DNA of 64,000 nt. Origin: Microcebus murinus. Lineage: Eukaryota > Chordata > Mammalia > Primates > Cheirogaleidae. The notes beneath the pieces were generated by a model that searched no databases, was not told the DNA's origin, and saw only the letters and a list, made by a program, of their open reading frames with translations. How positions within the stretch are numbered: position 1 is the stretch's first letter; each line of letters starts with the position of its first letter. A program made the translations under genes and the position numbers. Location of the stretch: positions 45,833,400-45,897,399 of the forward strand of contig NC_134116.1 in assembly GCF_040939455.1 (NCBI RefSeq), given 5' to 3'. This document shows positions 48,450-61,634 of this stretch, piece by piece.

Positions 48450-49240
48450 TTAAATACTTTTCTTGTTTATATTTAAGGGCTACCACATGATGTTTTGATA
48501 TACTCATACACAGGGAAATGGCTAATATATCAAATAAATTAATATATTCCTAATTTGACATATTTATCTCCCCTTTTATGTGTGTTAAGAGCACCTACAA
48601 TGTATTATTGTACCAAACTTTCAATATATTATAAAAAAGTCTTAGTCATCCTATACACCTGCAACTTTATGCCCTTTGACTTACATTTGCCCATTTTCTC
48701 CCCATCCATCTCTGGTAACTATGATTCTATTCTCTAAGTATTCAACTTTTTTTTTCTTTAGATTCCACAGATAAGAAATACCATGAAGGTTTTTTTTTGT
48801 TTTTTTTTTTCTATGTCTGCCTTATTTCATTTAGCACAATGTTCTCCAGGTTCATCTATGCTGTTACAAATGGCAGGATCTCTTTTTATCTGGCTGAATG
48901 ATATTTCATTGCATATATGTGCCACAATTTATCCGTTTGTTCACTGATGGACACTTTGGTTGCTTTTATATATTGACTATTGTAAGTAATGCTGCAAAGA
49001 ACATAGGAGTGCAAGTATCTCCAGTAGGTGCTGATTTTATTTCTTTTGTGTACATACCCATAAAAGGTATTGCTGGGTCATGTGATAGTTCTATTTTTAA
49101 TTTTTGAGAAATTTCTATGCTGTTTTTCATAATGGCTCCACTAATTTACATTCCTACCAACAGTGTACAAGGGGTCCCTTTTCTCCATACTTTTGCCAAC
49201 ACTTGTTATCTCTTGTATTTCTGCTAATAGCCATCCTCAG
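48450..49240 (-). mobile_element. old L1 3' end (3' UTR and ORF2 C-terminal part)
   Basis: Antisense L1: TGATGTTTTGATATACTCATACAC, TCTCCCCATCCATCTCTGG, TTCATTTAGCACAATGTTCTCC, GCTGAATGATATTTCATTGCATA, GGTATTGCTGGGTCATGTGATAG, ACCAACAGTGTACAAGGG, GCTAATAGCCATCCTCAG. Older type than the lineage-specific L1s; decayed. Confidence 0.9.
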
Positions 49241-50315
49241 CTATGGTTCTTTGAATAGCTTAATTTTAGTATATATGTGGAAAGATATTCAGGATACTTA
49301 AATTTGAAAAGTGAAACCCAGTTTCATTCATTTCTTAAAATTTAATGAAATAAAATCCTCAAATGCTTCCCTTTTTACCTTATGTGGAAAAAAACCCAAA
49401 ACATCTTAACCATATTTCTCTCCATAGTAGAACTACACAATAGATTTGACATGTGAATCCTTAAAAAAACAAGCTACTACAAACCATTGTGCAACATGGA
49501 AATCTTCAATAGCTTTGCTGGTAGAAGGGAATATAATTGCTGGCCTTTATATCCAACCAAAATTAGCAGTTGCTATTTTTCTACTCTAGAAAAATGCATC
49601 TAATAGCAGTTTACTGAAACTCTATCATTGCAAAATGTCACTAGTGTAGAAAAAAGCCAACTCATATAATCAGAGAAACACTATGTTTAGCTCATTTCTG
49701 CAGCTTATCAACCCCTAAATTTGATAGTTTTTAAATATAACTACAGCAATAAATTATGTAGTTAGAAGATATGATTCACTACATAGGACTTTGATTCATT
49801 CACTGCCACTAATGATTGTAGCCACCATTTCAAAGTGTCACATTGAAATAAAATTTTAGACAAATGTTATAAATGTGTAAGACTATAATGTATAAAAATC
49901 CCTGAAAAGAAAACAAAGGCTCCCTTGATTCAAAATTAAATATACAAATATAGAATTGGTGATTTAAGCAGCTTTAAAAATTGCTTGTATAATTTTTTCT
50001 AAAGAGATATATTTTTAATTTATCTATAGTGAATACTTATCATGCCAGTTACCAATTTATTATTTTTTGGCTCCATATCCACCTTTGCCCTTTCTTATTA
50101 TATTGGAGCTGTTCCACCTCAAGACATCTTTTTCTTTGATACCTGGTATGGTGTTTGTCATTAGATGGTATTAATAAAAGTCTGGAGGGCTATGTAGAAG
50201 GAGCTTTTCTTTTTGGTTTTTTTACTCTTCCAGCTTGAGGAAAATTTGTTGGCTGCCCCAATCCCCTTGAGCAAGTCCTACCACCATCCCAATGGCAGCT
50301 TCCGTTGTCACTGTA
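49241..50315. other. unassigned AT-rich sequence
   Basis: No recognised element or convincing frame over about 1.1 kb. Confidence 0.35.
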
Positions 50316-50317
50316 TA

Positions 50318-50465
50318 ATAGGATTGCTGTATTTAGCAAATAAAGGTACAAGATACCCAGTTCAATTTGAATTTTATATACTTTTTTTGCAATATTTGGG
50401 ACATACATGTACTAAACTTTTATTCTTTGTTTATCTGACATTAAAATTTTGCTGGGCAGTCTTAT
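50318..50465. mobile_element. palindromic MITE-like DNA transposon fragment
   Basis: Two inverted arms: TACCCAGTTCAATTTGAATTTTA (about 50353-50376) and TATCTGACATTAAAATTTTGCTGGGCAGT (50432-50460), with a centre containing TTGCAATATTTGGGACATAC. This matches the layout of a palindromic non-autonomous DNA element, family not named. No coding content. Confidence 0.55.
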
Positions 50466-50559
50466 ATCCAGTCAGGCCTGGAGAGCTGGCATCCTCATTG
50501 GCAGCTCCCTGCTCAGCAGTCTAGATGGAAGAACCTCTGCAAATTTTGTTATCCAGTGA

Positions 50560-52375
50560 GCCATAGACACACCTTCTTCAACAAAGTCTCATTGCCAGCC
50601 CAGGAGGGGGTGTTGGGTGGTTCTTCTAAGTTTCTGTGCTCTTCTATGGATAATCTTCCATGGCCATAGATGTAGTATGTCTTCTCTATATTTGTCATTT
50701 CTGCATTTTTGAGCTGTCACTGGTTAGCAGTTAATCGCCTTTAGTTAATAATTCTTTGTGTTAAACTTTCCCTATGCTAATTCCTGATATAGTGTCTATC
50801 TCCTAACTGGATCCTGACTGATGCAAAGTTGGTACTGGAAGTAGCTCTAGGAGATAAACTTTTAATGATGGGTTTTGGGGATTAGTTTGGTTATATCTAT
50901 GGCTGTGAGCACAGTGCTGATATCCTGACCATTGAGAAGCAGGATACTATTAATTTAAGGCATGTAGTGGCATCACAATTAATCAAGCTACCACCTGTGT
51001 TTGATTTTGATGAAGAGCCAACTGAAGCATGTGCCTTGGGAGCTTAAGTGGCAGTGGCACTTGACCATTATGGCAGTGATGACACTTATAAGAACTGTAT
51101 GAGAGGAGTCTGCTGAGTGCACTGGAGCTCTTACAAAAAATAAATGACAAGTTCAGCTCCTTTAACCCTCAGTTCAAATCATGATCTGAAAGCCAGAGAG
51201 CTTCCATGACAGCTTTGAAAGAATCTCTTATTTTATATCCACAAAGTTAATTTTGCTCAAAAATCAAACATAATAAATGTACAGATTGCTAAATAACATT
51301 GATTGAATTCACAGTGTCACCATGTTTCCCATGTGAATGTTTCATTGCTTGGGATAAAATGAAGCCTTGAAGCTTGGATTGAAAATATTTGTTTGGACCC
51401 TGATAAAAAAGATATGTCAGACTCCCAAGTCATTCTGGACATCCCCAGACGTGCAAATAGATTTAAATGCTGGAATTTTGCACTTACATGAAGGAGACCC
51501 AATGGCTCTCATCCTCCAATGTCTTTCCAGCATCTGGATGAGCGGCTTCCTTGTTAGCAGTGTAAGGGAGACACAGTTGTGTTCACCTGCCAGCAATTTT
51601 TATGGACATTACACCAAGATCTTTCTAGTGTTTTTTTTTTCTTTTTTATTTCAGCATTTTATAGGGGTACAAATGTTTAGGTTATGTATATTGCCCTTGC
51701 CCCACTCAAGTCAGAGCTTTAAGCGTGTCCATCCCCCAGATGGTGCACACCACACTCATTATGTGTGTATATACCCATCCGCTCCTCCTCCTTCCCATCT
51801 GCCTGACACCCAATGAATATTACTGCTATATGTGCACTTAAGTGTTGATCAGTTAAAACCAATTTTATTAGCATCCCTGCAGCTGGCTTCCATAGAAGTA
51901 TGCTAGGGATCTTATGGCATTCATTCTCCAGTGAGTTTTGCCTGGATCCCAGCACACAATTTCCCTTTGCTCTTGGTGTTTAGACAAGTCAGGGAGCCAC
52001 ACAGTCTAATGAGTTTCAACACCAGCAAAGTGGGTAATTTTTTTTACTCCCCAGCTTTGGCCTTTCAGCACTAAAGCTACTCAGTTAACTTTTCTAATAT
52101 CCAGGAGACCACAGCTGCACCCTCAATATCAAGGTCTATCTCAGCTTTGTTAGGGGATGAACTCTCTTCCAAGATTGCTCCTTCTCTGTGTACTACTCAA
52201 CCTTATAAATAGTACTTTTATACATTCACTTTTTCTGTGTCCTTTAGAGTTCTCTTAAATAACTTTTAGGAATTTATCACCACCTATTATTTACTAGTAA
52301 TAATTTTATTTTAAATTCTTCTTGTTCAGGTAACTAGTGTGTTTTCTTTCTTTTGACTGGACCCTGATGAATACA
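50560..52375 (+). mobile_element. decayed ERVL-like element: LTR, primer-site-like sequence, internal remnant, LTR
   Basis: An LTR-like end closes near ACTGGATCCTGACTGATGCA (50821), followed at once by AAGTTGGTACTGGAAGTAGC, which resembles the tRNA-Leu-type primer-binding site of ERVL elements. About 1 kb of internal-like sequence follows, without any open frame of retroviral proteins. A second LTR-like end closes near TTTTGACTGGACCCTGATGAA (52350-52373) and is similar in its last 80 bases to the first. An L1 3' end interrupts it. I interpret this as an ancient, non-coding proviral remnant. Confidence 0.45.
51637..51868 (-). mobile_element. L1 3' end fragment (lineage type)
   Basis: Antisense L1 3' UTR: a T run, TATTTCAGCATTTTATAGGGG, CATCCCCCAGATGGTGCAC, TGTGCACTTAAGTGTTGATCAG and ACCAATTTTA. 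About 230 bp long, inserted into the ERVL-like remnant. Confidence 0.88.
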
Positions 52376-52812
52376 TTTATAATTATATTCTACCCAGATT
52401 TTCTGCCCTTGATATTTGGGAAACATTTTGACAGCTCTCTATTCCACCACAAATTTACAAGATGTCATGTCAGTTAGATATTATCTGTGGTGGCTGCAGT
52501 GTTCAAGATTCAGTAACCACTGAAGAAGAATGGCTGTCAATTCATAGCAGCTGTTGTGGAGTTAAGATATAGGGACATGGAGGGTTATGTCCATAGACCT
52601 CAGAGACTATTCTTTGGGCAAAGTTTATGCTCCAGCTTGGATCTTTTTGATGCCAATTTAATTAATTCTCTTTGTTTTTCTATTAGCCCAAACTGGCTTT
52701 TATTGTTTGCAACCAAAACCCTGTCTACTACAGAAACAAAATATGAATGCAGATTGCTGAGAAGTATTTTTTGTTATTTTGTTTTGCCTTTTTAATTTTT
52801 TAATTTAATTTG
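52376..52812. other. unassigned; possible LTR end
   Basis: The words TTTTATTGTTTGCAACCAAAACCCTG and CTACTACAG near 52697-52733 resemble the 3' end of a MaLR LTR, but the rest does not align clearly. Otherwise nothing is assignable. Confidence 0.3.
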
Positions 52813-52976
52813 ATTTTTTTTTAGCGACAAAGTCTTGCTCTGTCATCTGTCACCCAGGCTGGTACACAGCAGTGGGATCATAGCACACTGAAGCCTGGAA
52901 CTCCTGGGCTCAAGTGATCCTCCCCCTCAGCCTCCCAAAGTGATGGGATTACAGGAGTGAGCCACCATGCTTGGCC
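52813..52976 (-). mobile_element. free Alu-like monomer (FLAM/FAM type)
   Basis: Antisense single monomer: AAAGTCTTGCTCTGTCATC, ACCCAGGCTGGTACACAGC, GGGATCATAGCACACTGAAGCC, GATTACAGGAGTGAGCCACC. No second monomer. An ancestor-type 7SL-derived SINE. Confidence 0.8.
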
Positions 52977-54874
52977 TATTTTGTTTTTTTAATAATTATC
53001 CTGGAAACTTCTGCTAGACCAGTGATTTAAATCCATCATTGAATTGGTATGCAATTAAAATCTTAACTCATGTGACTGATTAATTTTATTTCTGAAACTA
53101 GCTAAATTAAAACAAAATAAACATCAGATATGCTATAAAAGTTTTCTTAGTGTGGGGATAGCCCTACATGGAAGGTTAAGTTTTAAAGTTGTGGCCATCT
53201 GACATGTTTTGTAATGGGCAGGAGCCAGAATTCCAGTTGGTTCCAATGGGCTCTTCCCACTCCATTTCTTCGAACACAGGTCATTTTGATTTTCAACATG
53301 AACATATTTACTAGGTGATGATTTACTTTCCAAATGTTTTCTTCAGTGTGCTTCTCAATAGTTTGTCTCTCCATTTTCCAGAATGATGGAGATAAATGTT
53401 TGGATATGAAATAGAATTTTAATAAATACAGAATAACAATGCATTTATGTTTCAATGCTTGGATGAATTAACATGTTTATAGACTTGGCACTGAGAAATT
53501 TTGCAATTGCCAAGAATATGATGCCATAGATCCAGAGTGAAATTAACCTTACTATCTCCACCAAATACTCTGTTGCATAGTCTGAATTTGTTTCACAAGC
53601 AAACAACTATTAAAAGATCAGTGTAGGGAATTCAATGGTAGTTTTGCTCAGGAAACAAATATAGTATATAAAAGCTTTGTGTATAATACAGAATAGATTC
53701 TGTATTAGATTCTAATTCAGAATAGATTCTCAAAATAAAAACAAGATTTTAATATATAAAAAGAATTGTACTATTGTATTTGAAAGATAATACTTTCTGT
53801 TAAAAAAATAAAAATATATTTTGACAATATTTATACTTGGAGTGTGTATTCTGAAATAAAACTATGATTTCCCAGGAATACTGAAATTTTTGGATGAAGT
53901 CAATGACCAGTTTATAAGCAGCAGACAGGCAGAATTTTAAAGATAATTAACTGATATAGATCAGGTATATGGATGAGGCTTCCTAATGCAAATTTCTAAA
54001 AAATACGGAAACTAATTCATTAACTTTGTGATTATCTGAATGGTAGAATCAAGAACAGTAAGGAAAAATTTTATCATTTAGGAAAAACTAAAAAACCTTC
54101 AGCATTGTTAAGAGATGGAAACTAGTGGACGAGAGGCAATAATAAATCCACTAATTTAAAATACAAGGAAGAATTGCCCCTATAAATTAATCTACAAAAT
54201 GCATGTATAATGATATGACCAAAGTTATTCAAAACCACCTCAAAAAGATTTCCTCAATATAGGGCAAAACAACTTAATGGATAAGGTAATTTATCTGAAG
54301 GTTTAAACTTGAAATCAAAGTTTTGTTAGAAGAAAGGAAAAAAAAGGGAGTCAGAGAGACTAAAGTCAGCAGTGCCAATGCAAGCCTCTTTGCTAAAATC
54401 GGTGGTTTTGAACTAGTGTTCCTCAGTCTTTTTTCAATATACTTGGCAGTCCTACACACATATATTGGATTAGAGTTTTGGAAGTGAGAAAAAAGATTTT
54501 TTCTTTTAAAAATATTTATTATATGTAAAATAAATCTAGATAATCTGTTGATTAAAGCATGGTTAATTGAAGCTCTTGAACCCCCTTTTATAACTCTTCT
54601 CTTTGAAAAGAGATAGATTGTAAAACAAGTTCACAGTAAAATATTAAGAGAAAAATTCAAAACATGTGTTTGACAAATATGGGTTCTCATTTTTCACATA
54701 GGTTTGCAGTAGATATTTTTGTGTTAGATTAAATTGATAAGCAAGGACTGAACATTAATATTTGAAAAAAATATTAGCAATTTTAGTCAATTAACTAAAA
54801 GAATTCATCTAAGACATACCCAACCATACCCCCTAATTATACAAGTATTTCAAGTTAGCAATTTTTTTTCAATT
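52977..54874. other. unassigned AT-rich sequence
   Basis: About 1.9 kb with no recognised element. Local direct repeats of AGATTCT/CAGAATAGATTCT occur at 53686-53730. The minus-strand frames at 53133-53455 overlap and have no recognisable domain. Confidence 0.35.
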
Positions 54875-54965
54875 AGTGAACATCAGAATCACTTGGAGAG
54901 CTGTTTCATTTATATCTCTGGTCAAATTGACTTCCTCAGAGAGGTTTGAAACCATTCTAGGTAAA
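54875..54965 (+). mobile_element. possible MER5-type (Charlie) DNA element fragment
   Basis: AGTGAACATCAGAATCACTTGGAGAGCTG resembles the antisense start of MER5A-like hAT elements, but the continuation is poor. Short and uncertain. Confidence 0.45.
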
Positions 54966-56437
54966 ATACCCACCCAGTCCCTCTCAGGTTACTATAAAAC
55001 TCTTTATTTTGATCACTTGTTTTTATTGTTTGTTTCTTTACCTGAAATTATATATTTTCTTGATTTCTTATTTAATTGGTTTCCCTCTTGGGAGTATATA
55101 GCATAAAGCCAAGACTTTTAAAATATTAAATTAACTTTAACTTTTTAATTGAAAGTTTGTTTTAAATTGTTACTGTGAGCTTAGAGTTTAGGACACTACC
55201 TGTACCTTAAGCAAATAATAATTTTAACATGAATGTTTTGTAAGTAAAGAACCATATATGGTGTTTTCTTTCCAAAATATCAGTGGCCTAATTTACAATG
55301 CCTGAATTGTCTAACGCTTGTAAGCCTCTTTTGTCTGTTCTGCATTGATTTTCTTTATATAAGATGACCTTATTGAGAATGAGAGGGCAGCTACTCAAAG
55401 TACTATCTTTTAACATTCATTTTCCCCTATGAAATTTGACACAACACACCTGTTTAAACTTATGTCATACCTGCATTCCTAGACATTTTCTGATATCTTT
55501 TCACTGCAACCAGATATATCTTCAAAATATTTTCAATTTTTCACTTTATACATATTGAGTACTTTTTATACATTTATAACTAAATAAATGTGCTAAAAAA
55601 ACCTAGTGCCCCTTCCCTCTCTAAGTCTTCCCAAACACAGAACTGATTGAGTTCTTCTGACATTCAAAATTATTGCCTTTTAACTCTTACCTCTCAATAT
55701 TCTCATATAGACACTGTAGAATACCCCAATATAGGAGGAGGAATTAATGAGAGAAAAATCAAAGAAACACTTGTGGTTTTATAATTCACTAGAGTGTGAG
55801 AGATGCTATGGTGATGTATATGCAAAAGATTGGTCATGAGATGATAATTACTTAAATTGAATAATAGATATATGAAAGTTTAATATTATATTTCCTCTAA
55901 TATATAAATGTATAAAGTATACATATGTATATACATATTTGTAATTTATTAGTTCTTAGTTTACCACTTGATCTTATGCTCATATATTCTAAATGTTAAA
56001 TAGAAGTGCTTTAAGAGCATTACATATTTGCTTATATCTATATAATTGAGTGGATATTTATCTTTAAGTTGTATATTTTAAGTTAGGTAGGATACTTATG
56101 GTTTTATATGACAGTAGGTATGTAGAAGACATTTAAGAAATCAGAATTATTTTGTAAATATTTTTAGGTGTTTTCCTGAAGCATTTTCATGAACTTAAGA
56201 GGAGTGTTAAATCATAATATTGCCTCAGAGTGTTTTAAATTATTTTTCATTAGGCAACAACTATTTTTAAGTCACTGAAGGAGTTTAAAAAATAAGTGAG
56301 TCATTTAAAGATAGGATATAATGGGGGGAAGAAAAAAGTTATGTCATTATGTTGAATAGGACTGGGTAGAGAAAGGGGAAAAAGAAAAAGGGTATCCACG
56401 AACACTTATAAAATAATAAGGAATTCAGTGGCTGCAT
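54966..56437. other. unassigned AT-rich sequence
   Basis: About 1.5 kb. Strongly AT-rich with TATATGTATAT-type words at 55910-55940. No element recognised. Confidence 0.35.
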
Positions 56438-56872
56438 TAGTTCCTTAGAGCTTCCTTAACAAAATACCACAAAATAGTAGAATTTTGTTGTTTCATAATT
56501 TGTTGTTTATGGAGGCTTAGAAACCCAAAATCAAGGTGTTTGAACCTGTAGGGGAATCTTTCCTTGTTGCTTTCCAGCTTCTAATAGTTTGCTGGTAGTC
56601 TTTAGTGTTCCTTTGCTTCTATTTGCGTTTAACTCGAAACCTCACTTTCATCCTCAGTTGGTGTTCTCTTCATGTGTCTCTGTGTTTTCCTTAATAAGGC
56701 TACCAGTTATATTGAATCAGGGGCCTATGGTACTCCAGTATCAACTCATCATAATTTAACTGCATTTATAAAGACACTATTTCCAAATAAGATCACATTC
56801 TGAAGTACTGAAGGTTAAGGCTTCAACATCTTTTATATCATTTTTTTAGTGGGAAGGCACAACTGAACTATA
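56438..56872 (-). mobile_element. MLT1-like LTR
   Basis: Antisense: TGCATTAGTTCCTTAGAGC, AACCCAAAATCAAGGTGTTTG, AGGGGAATCTTTCCTTGTTGC, CTTCATGTGTCTCTGTGTTTTCC, CATTCTGAAGTACTGAAGG, GGCTTCAACATC. Diverged, no coding content. Confidence 0.75.
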
Positions 56873-57363
56873 AGAGTAGCTTGTAGGAAATATTAGTAGA
56901 AGTGTATTAATTAGATGGAAAGATTACATGATAGTAGAGATACAATAAAAGGCTTCCCAAATTAGTAAAACTGTGCACCTATATCTTGAATAAAGTAAAA
57001 ATATTGGCAGTTGGAGAAAGTGCAGTTTTTATTTGAGAAACCATTAATAATACAATTTGACTGGAGAGTAAGTTGTGTGTAAGTATAAAATAAAAGGATG
57101 AAAAACTGAGAGAAATCTACTTTATGAAGAGACTTAATTACCAGGGCAATGAGAGATAGTAGTTGATTCTCTAGGTAATATATAATCAACACATGGTACA
57201 TGAGAGGTTGATATGCCTGGAATCTGTGTGTTAAAGATAAAGGTAGTAGAAATTTGTTGGTTGGACTAGAGTGTATACAGTGCAGGCATCTGGGATTAAA
57301 GTCCAGGTTAGGAGAAAAGACAACCTGGACTAGAGCGACAGAAATGGCAATGAAAAGTAGGTG
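56873..57363. other. unassigned sequence
   Basis: Nothing recognised between the MLT1 and the Alu. The minus-strand frame at 56962-57201 shows no domain. Confidence 0.35.
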
Positions 57364-57378
57364 CCAGATTTTTTTTTT

Positions 57379-57695
57379 TTTTGCGTCACAGTCTCACTCT
57401 GTTGCCTGGGCTAGAGTGCCATGGTGTCAACCTAGCTCACAGCAACCTCAAACTCCTGGGTTCAAGCAATGCTTCTGCCTCAGCTGCCAGAGTAGCTGGG
57501 ACTACAGGAATGAGCCACCATGCCTGGATAATTTTCTCCATATACTTTTAGTTGGCAAGTTAATTTCTTTCTATTTTTAGTAGAAACCGCATCTCGCTCT
57601 TGCTCAAGCTGGTTTGGAACTCCTGACCTTGAGTGATCCGCCTGCCTCGGCCTCCCAGAGTGCTAGGATTACAGGCGTGAGCCACCACACCCGGC
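57379..57695 (-). mobile_element. Alu SINE, strepsirrhine type, with target duplication
   Basis: Antisense full dimer with the lineage linker ATACTTTTAGTTGGCAAGTT plus TTAATTTC and CCTTGAGTGATCCGCCTGC. The flanks share CCAGATTTTTTTTTT (57364-57378 and 57696-57710), so the left boundary merges with the T tail. Several CpG dinucleotides remain, suggesting a relatively young insertion. Confidence 0.93.
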
Positions 57696-57710
57696 CCAGA
57701 TTTTTTTTTT

Positions 57711-60700
57711 AATCCATGTTTGAATATCTTTGTAACAGAATTGACATAACGTGTAAGATTCATTTTTATTCCAAGCACATTTTCCTTTTTTGTTTAATGA
57801 CAAATGACAAATCTCAAAAGTCATCTTCTAACATTTGGTGTTTATGTTGTCTCTGGAAAGATTTGCAGCAAATTACGTCAAAGCAGTTAATTTAAAATTA
57901 TTGCAGAGTTATTGTATTTAGAGATCATGTTATTAAAATTAACCAGATTCCATCTTTGTTTATACTGTTATGCTTTATTTTAGAAAAGTTATAGTTTAAA
58001 AATACCTTTTGATTTTTTATGAGGCAACTTAATTCTACTTCCTTTCCTACATTGAAAGGTTTTCTTCTCAGGAAAAAGAATTCCAAAAATATAGTTAAGA
58101 AAGCATTTTATCAAGTCAAGAAAAATACATTCAGTGACAGCTAAGAATAAATGTTTCCAAATGAAAACTGTATGCCATAAACAATACTATTTTTTTTTTT
58201 TTTTTGGTGTACGGGGAGTAATACAGAGCTAAATATCAAGTGATTATATTTGTGAAAATACCATCCATCTTATTTGTATGATTAACCTCACTTAATGGGA
58301 AGAAATTATTGCTTTCCATTTTTATTTATATATTTTTTAATCTAAAATTTTCAAGTTGATGTTGCTGTAAAAACCAAGAATGACCCTTTAGGTGTTCTTT
58401 GCATGGTAAAGTAACTCGATACGTGTAAACTCTTATAATTGTCTTTTACCTTGTTCTTTTTGATTTCTTTAAATACATTTCAAGGCCCATTATTTAGTGC
58501 TTTGAAGAATGTATTCAAAACTATGCACAAGAAGGCAGCACATACCAAGATATGAAACACAAATTCCATTATGGAAGAAGATTAAATAACCAAAAATCAA
58601 GGAAAATCTAAACGTAATTTCTAAGGTTGGTTAATTTTTTTTACTAAACTTGTAAAATAGTTATTACTGTCAGGTCAATCACTTTATGCTTAAAAATGCA
58701 TCTTTTTTGGGGGGGACACTAGTATTTTTTTATGTTTGGAAATTTTTAGATACCCAGAAATTTAATTCAGTTCTATGAGAATAAAATGGGATATTAATCT
58801 AAGCTATTCAAGAAATATGAGGACCAAACTATACTTTTCTGAAAATACTTTCCAATCAAGCTTACCTGTGTAAATAACATACATACTCTGCAACAAAAAT
58901 TATTATGGAAAGTAAAAGGAGTTTGGGAACTGAAGTGGGGGACACACAAGGAGGGCTGACATTCTGGTGACATCAGTCCAAAGCTGCTGATTATTTTTGT
59001 GGGTCTTTCAAAGTCTCTCTTGTTTTTAGTAAAGCCATGTGTGCCTGCAAACGATGTATAATATGTGTTATTTCTGGATGAATGCACTTAATTATCTCTA
59101 AAAATCATTTCACCAACAGATGTCTCCTCCTCCTTTTTCTCGTACTAATCATTCTCTGCAGTTGCAAACTTTTTTTTTTTCCCTGAGTCCTTGTGTTCCC
59201 TCTCTTCTTCTTTCTGAAGGATTTCTCCTTGAGGGCAATTTTCCTCTCTCAAAACCAAAATGTGAAGCAACATAAAAGACATCATAAAAGCTTTGAAAAC
59301 ATTCCCTGGTGCATATTTTAATATAACTACCAGATTTGTCCAAACAAAAAAAAATGAATTTTCATTATTTGAGTAATTTTTGCAATGGAATTGTAATCTG
59401 AATTTATCAATTTATCTATTCCTTATTTGTTTATTCATATAAGTGTGGTTATAAATCTTTATTTTGACAGTGATTAGAAAATGAAAAGAACTGTATAAAA
59501 TTTTATCGTTATTCATTTCTATTTCTATATCCCATTTTGTGAATCACACCAAGTAAGTTGTTTATATATTAGAATCATACATGGCTTATTGATATAGATC
59601 CCTAGCCCAAGTTCTAAGTCTCTAGAAAAACAAGCAAACATAATCTGGGTTTATAAATGTAAATAAGGCCAATTGTGATTTTATGTGGTCTTTAGCCAAT
59701 ATTACTATCACATTTTAGATCGTATAATCTTGGCTCATTTAAAATGATTATGGTAGACATATTTGCCTTCTAATATATTATTCAACTAAAGATTTGATAT
59801 GTACAATAAAATCAAAGTCACTTAAGTGTTTGGAGCCAATGAAAATAGAGAACCCTTTATATAGGAAGACAACACACTTAAACCTACCAGTTTTTTATGG
59901 TTGCTTTAATTAAGAATGAGGATTTAAATTTTGCTAATTCTTTTATTGCCTCAAATACTTTATATTCAATGGGTTCTTGAACAGGTGCCCACACTTTGCT
60001 CTGAGAATCTTCACTTTATTTTTTCTTCTTTCTTTTTTCTTTCTGTATATCAAGGGCTTAGAAAAAGTGGTTCTCATTTTGGAAGAAGTCCTGGCATTTT
60101 TAGTTTGAAAAATTTTGTGAGATGATCATTCTTATATGTAACCCTGGTGAGGAATCACTAAATTGCATAATTATGATAGAGTACATCCTGGCCTTGGAAA
60201 GTCATGAGCAGGGTCAATCTATTTTTCCTCAATGGAATATATTCAAAAATTCCATTAAAATTTGGGAAGAATGCGGTCTTTTCAAATTTGAGTCTATTCA
60301 AAAACAGTGCTCAAAAGTATCAGCCAATTTGGGGAATAAAAATCCAACTGGAGACTATAGTGGAATTCAAATATATTATGCTAAGTTCGAAGTAACTTAC
60401 ATAGAGAGACTTGTGACCTTGAGAACATAGTTTAAAATTTATAAGGATTATTTTACTGCTCTGCATAATTATAGTGTTCATCTAATTGCTCTTATTCTAT
60501 AATATGTTGATACCTATACTCTATGTAATAGATTGAATAATTATTTTATAATACTTCATTTTTTCAAAAAGAATATAAAAAGACATATAAAAATGAAGAT
60601 TTAAATAAACTAAATATTGGAGAAAATGAGGATTAAGGCAAAAGACCAACCTTGCTAACATCAAAGTGTCTTACTGTGCATCACTTCCTATGTCTAGGCT

Positions 60701-61130
60701 CCTTAGCAGCCATTGTGTTTAAAGAAAAGCAATCATAATAGCTAGAATAATGATCTTCATAGTGGAATGCCTTAAAATGCTAGCACTTCTAAATGTTTTT
60801 AGCTCATTCATATTTTATTGTTCATTTTGATGTCTTCTTTATAATGTTCATAATATACTAATAGTGTGGATAAAAATAAATAAATACATATATTGAAGTA
60901 CATAAGAGTTTATATGATATTAATGTATGAAATAAATACCAGTTCTTTAGCAAAGACAGTCTTGGAAATCCCGGGTACTGACAGAAATTTAATATATGAA
61001 GTAACACTTAAAAGATAATAGACAAGGGAAGGAAGCACAAATGCTGTCAGGAATCAGGTAACACAAATGCTTAAAGGAACTTGCTTCTACAAAAAAGGGA
61101 GTCATGGTCCTGTGCAGATATGGATGGTAC
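57711..61130. other. long unassigned AT-rich stretch
   Basis: About 3.4 kb with no recognised repeat. T runs lie at 58191-58206 and 59170-59180. A 102-codon frame at 60122-60430 is open but shows no recognisable domain or regulatory context. The minus-strand frames at 58794-59087 and 59149-59343 are likewise undistinguished. Confidence 0.3.
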
Positions 61131-61480
61131 TTTGTCTAAAGACATATGTATTATATATAACATATGATTTAGATATTACTTTATTACATATAAAATTTAT
61201 ATATATATTAGTATATGATAATGATATATTATATATATATTATAAAATGTTTAATTCAGCCAGTTATGTATATAATAATTTAAATATATTATATATATGT
61301 AATGTTTTCTATATATAGTGTTTCTTCACCAGGGTTACATATAATGTTATAAAATATTATATATCTAACATATAAAACATACATGTAATTGATTATATTA
61401 AACACTATATAATATACAAATTACATTTAAATATAATTAATATATATTAATCATATAGTATATTTCAGTTAACAAACAAA
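61131..61480. repeat. (TA)-rich low-complexity island
   Basis: About 350 bases made of TATATA, ATATAT and TTATAA words with many short palindromes. It can form cruciforms and is likely to be unstable. It lies just upstream of the L1 insertion. Confidence 0.9.
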
Positions 61481-61634
61481 ACTCTGCAGGCTCAGGCTTA
61501 GACTTTACTATCTCTTAAAATGCATAGTGCCCTCAGCAATGATTTCAAAACAAATAAAGAAGAAATCATATGCCTCTTAAATTAGTGACATTTAAAGAAG
61601 TTTAAGGAACAACATTAAAATACAATTTTATAGA

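Noticed and set aside
51367..51816. 149-codon plus-strand frame
   Set aside because: Its second half runs through the antisense L1 3' UTR at 51637-51868 and its first half through the ERVL-like remnant; the frame is incidental.
61131..61480. AT-rich island as a replication origin or matrix attachment region
   Set aside because: Such functions cannot be told from composition alone; it fits low-complexity TA repeat equally well.
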